DNA from: Amyloporia xantha
Taxonomy: Eukaryota; Basidiomycota; Agaricomycetes; Polyporales; Adustoporiaceae
Assembly (NCBI GenBank): GCA_036971615.1
Contig: JAYKKR010000001.1
Span: 3,100,001-3,164,000 of the forward strand
DNA length: 64,000 nucleotides
Reading direction: 5' to 3'
Shown here: positions 58,371 to 64,000 of the stretch, in pieces
Layout: each line of letters opens with the position of its first letter
Position numbering within the stretch: position 1 is the stretch's first letter
Program-made: the position numbers and the translations under genes
The notes under the pieces: model-generated
Database searches by the model: none
What the model saw: only the letters and a program-made list of their open reading frames with translations
What the model was told of the DNA's origin: nothing

Positions 58371-59435
58371 TCAAGGCTTGATGTTCTCCTCCACCCACTT
58401 TACAACCTCCTTCCAATCCTTCACCCTAAAGGGTGGTTGTCCCTCTGGAATCTGTATCTCATCCCTCTTCAAGAATTCATTTGAGCCTTCCTTCTTTACC
58501 TTCTCATCATAGCTCATTTCGTCTTTTATATTTCTGTAGTTCGCCTCGTGCTTGTTCCACTGGTAGTCGCCGAAGAGGAGAATCGGCTGTGGTGGGTCAG
58601 CATGCGCACACTTCAGCGCGTTCTCGAGGGAATCGTCGATCATGAGCTTGGCGCCAATTTTCCTACAGACCTAAAAGACATCGGACTCATATTGACCCAA
58701 TCCTTGTGTCAGACTGAGATGTCAGATACGCACGTCGGCTTTCGAGAGCTTCGTCATCATCGCCTTCTCATCTGCGAGAGTCTCCTGCGACATCCCAGTG
58801 CAAATGATAGTCTCAAAGATGCCTGGATAGTGCTGGTCTATCCATTCTTCAGTGCGTGGCAGCTCTTGCTGCTGTCTCGCAGTGACTACGGCCAGCCGAA
58901 AGCCCAGCGCCTTCAGCGCCTGCACGCCTTCGAGCGCACCCGGGACTGGCGGAGCCTCGTATAGCTTAGGTGTCTTGTAAAATTCTTCTATCTTCTTGAA
59001 TGTCTCATCTGGGGTTCCCCAGTAAGGATTCTGGAATGAAGATGGTTTATTAAGGTAAACCTTATGCATCAAATTCACAACTTACTCTCCAATAATAATA
59101 ATCTATGGCAATTCCGAAAAGTCAATGCGGCGCCATAAATCACGTAGAGGAGCGTCGTACAATAGAAATCATCTAACGTCATGTTAGTCCCGTAAGCCTG
59201 GTTGTGCCCTTGATTTACGAAAACGGCGTGAGCAGAAAGTTATGGAGGCGCAGCGACCATTGCACCTTGACATACATTCTCCAACTACACGATTACTCTG
59301 GCTCAGTACGTCGTCGAGGTCAACGGCTATGATGGGTTTGTCCTGTGGAATGTCCCACTCTGAGAGAGCTGAACCAGGGGGCTTGGAGTCTTCTCTGGTG
59401 GACTTGAGGGCGGCATCTGTGGATGCGGCGGACAT
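58371..59435 (-). CDS. HAD-superfamily phosphatase, 5'-nucleotidase (NT5C) type
   Basis: Probable nucleotide or small phosphate-ester phosphatase of the 5'(3')-deoxyribonucleotidase fold. Minus-strand exons are 59435..59276, 59208..59161, 59102..59086, 59030..58734 and 58670..58371, giving 273 residues. HAD motif I is IIAVDLDDVLSQSN (DxD), motif II is LAVVTARQQ and the terminal acidic motif is KLMIDDS. Exon 3 is a 17-nt microexon that supplies a Tyr run (FYYYYYWRNPYWG), which is needed to join EWHNQAYGTNMTLDDF to the core. The frame remains open upstream to about 59552 without an ATG, so a 5' exon with another start is possible; the ATG at 59435 is the conservative choice. It lies upstream of MCM3 on the same strand. 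Confidence 0.85.
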
Positions 59436-59936
59436 GTCGTCGGATGACTGAGGTGAGGGAGCCACAGCGGCAACTTGAGGACGCGAGTCGAGAGCCCGGA
59501 AATCAATGGGACGAGGATCTAGCAGCGCGGCGAGAGTGGCATTCAGATGCAAGCACAGACTGCAAATTTACTACTTTTCTCGATCGATGTATGTAATCGA
59601 TCCTTTCGGCACGTTCAAAGTCGTCATAGCTGGGCGCGTTCAACTGTAATTCACTGTAGCCAGCATGGATGAATACGCGAGACAATGCAACATATTGACC
59701 GATGCAAATCGACAATTTATAGGCTCTATTACCAGCTACATGCTGTCGGGACGGCGTAGCACCAAGAAATCATCTCCTGAGTCTCTCCTGGTTCTCCAGA
59801 GCCGGCAAGAGTTGCCGAGCACGATGAAGAATCACGCGCTTCTGTCCAGTGTCATCAACAGGCGCCCACAACTGGAACCATCCTGGTCCTGGAGCTGTCC
59901 AGTGTCAGTCCGACCGTTTTCGCTTGTTAGGCCATC
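59436..59936. other. Intergenic, divergent promoters of the phosphatase and ABCD genes
   Basis: 500 bases. If the phosphatase has a 5' exon it would lie in the left part. A 104-codon frame (59665-59979, plus) runs through to the ABC gene start but lacks any family feature. Confidence 0.45.
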
Positions 59937-63067
<3,131 letters not shown>

Positions 63068-63537
63068 CCCGAAACCTGAGAACAGGTAGATCTTAGCGGT
63101 CTTCCGATGATATTCCCATGGTAAATGATATTGTAAATCAGTACTTTTATTCGGATAGAACGGATATTGTAATATTATTAAGTGCCAATCCATAGTTGTG
63201 GATGTTGAGACTCAAGAGTGATAGAATAATTGCAGCCCGTTGGGTTGAGGAAATGAACAAATTATGATTGGCTGGCGTTATGGTCAGTCATGTGAATGAC
63301 GGCGGTAGATCGGGATCGGGTCGAGCGGACCTTACACGATTTCCAAATATGGACTGCGATCTTGTCGGAAGAACACGGAGCCGGGGTGACAAATTTGAAA
63401 TCACGCGCCGACTCTCCACCGTCACAGCCCATCTCACCACCGTCGCTGTCGCGTGCGGGGCTCATCGCCTTACAACTTGTTTCATACCTTACACCTGCTC
63501 GCCGTATTCAAGAGCTATTTTCTTCGACTTTCTCATC
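63068..63537. other. Intergenic, promoter of the PRELI gene
   Basis: 470 bases with AT-rich 3' flank of the ABC gene on the left. An ATTGG (inverted CCAAT) at 63267-63271 lies about 270 bases before the PRELI ATG. No gene seen. Confidence 0.5.
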
Positions 63538-64000
63538 ATGCACTACTTCTCGCAGTTATTTCATTACGAGTGAGTACAGACACCTATGGATATCATGTTA
63601 GAAAACTAATTAGCAATCATCGTCGATAGTCATCCATGGGCGCACGTCGTGATTGGAATGTGGCATAAATATCCCAATCCCCATTGCTCTCATGTCGTTA
63701 CCATTGACGTTGTGGACCGCTCGGTCGACCCACAAACGGGTCTCATTCGCACGGAACGTATATTGGGCTGTAAGCAAAAGGCACCTATTTGGATTGTGAA
63801 GGCAAGTCAATCCGTAATATCTCACTATCTTTAGGACTTCCGCTACTGATATGCGCATTTTGCAGCTGTTTGGAGGCTCAGAAGATGCGTTCGTCCGGGA
63901 GATCTCTTTCGTCGACCCGCGAACACAGGTCGCAACCATTACCTCCGACAATCTGTCCTTGTCCCAGTTTGCCACCTGCCACGAGACCATCCGATATTCG
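63538..64000 (+). CDS. PRELI/MSF1 domain protein (Ups/SLMO type), 5' part
   Basis: Phospholipid transfer protein of the mitochondrial intermembrane space, normally paired with Mdm35. It runs off the right edge. Exons so far are 63538..63569, 63630..63801 and 63866..>64000. The first ATG reads MHYFSQLFHYEH-like sequence, then DHPWAHVVIGMWHKYPNPH, RSVDPQTGLIRTERILGCKQ, IWIVKLFGGSEDAFVREISF and TSDNLSLSQFATCHETIRYS, all PRELI-domain hallmarks. The intron after GTGAAG begins with GCAAGT, a classical GC-AG donor. The pattern is closer to Ups2/SLMO than to Ups1, by recollection only. Confidence 0.9.

Overview
The window is nuclear DNA of a filamentous basidiomycete, most likely an Agaricomycete of the Polyporales kind. 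The evidence is the dense packing of genes with many 45-70 bp GT-AG introns (two look like GC-AG), the fungal-specific families present (OPT transporter, fungal SAM methyltransferases, Spc105, Ugo1-like carrier) and the codon use. The phylum is well supported; the order is inference. I rebuilt exon-intron structures by hand from splice sites, frame and family resemblance. A model in which all exon phases close is strong, but none has transcript support.

Layout, left to right. 1-8000: the 3' end of a sorting-nexin-type gene, a 6-phosphogluconolact­onase, then three tandem paralogous SAM-dependent methyltransferases with the same five-exon structure, split by a 683-bp non-autonomous DNA transposon. 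9000-13000: two tandem RBR-type E3 ubiquitin ligases plus a chimeric fragment of the second. 13300-24600: an oligopeptide (OPT) transporter, a TauD-type dioxygenase, a seven-exon eRF1 methyltransferase (MTQ2) that open-reading-frame scanning does not reveal, ALG10 glucosyltransferase, and a long Ser/Pro-rich coiled-coil protein. 26400-32000: a tricalbin with five C2 domains and 19 exons, flanked on both sides by copies of one TA-flanked MITE family.

32600-41000: a kinesin-6 and the kinetochore scaffold SPC105/KNL1, divergent from a 362-bp promoter. 42300-49000: an Ugo1-like outer mitochondrial membrane carrier and the splicing factor PRP17, each needing one +1 frame correction, with a Myb-C2H2 fusion protein between them. 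49500-51300: a Harbinger-like MITE with perfect 79-bp inverted repeats and a 52-residue secreted peptide candidate. 51900-64000: RINT1/TIP20, MCM3, a HAD 5'-nucleotidase-like phosphatase, a peroxisomal ABCD half-transporter and the start of a PRELI/MSF1 mitochondrial lipid-transfer protein.

Most genes are housekeeping: replication, mitosis, splicing, translation termination, N-glycosylation and membrane contact or tethering. Accessory content is concentrated at 2000-13000 (tandem duplications and a transposon) and around 49000-51300. No CRISPR, rRNA or convincing tRNA was seen. I did not find a clearly new multi-gene system. The strongest unusual items are the hidden MTQ2 gene, the young MITEs, the Myb-C2H2 fusion, the promoter-gene chimera of the RBR cluster and the candidate processed peptide.
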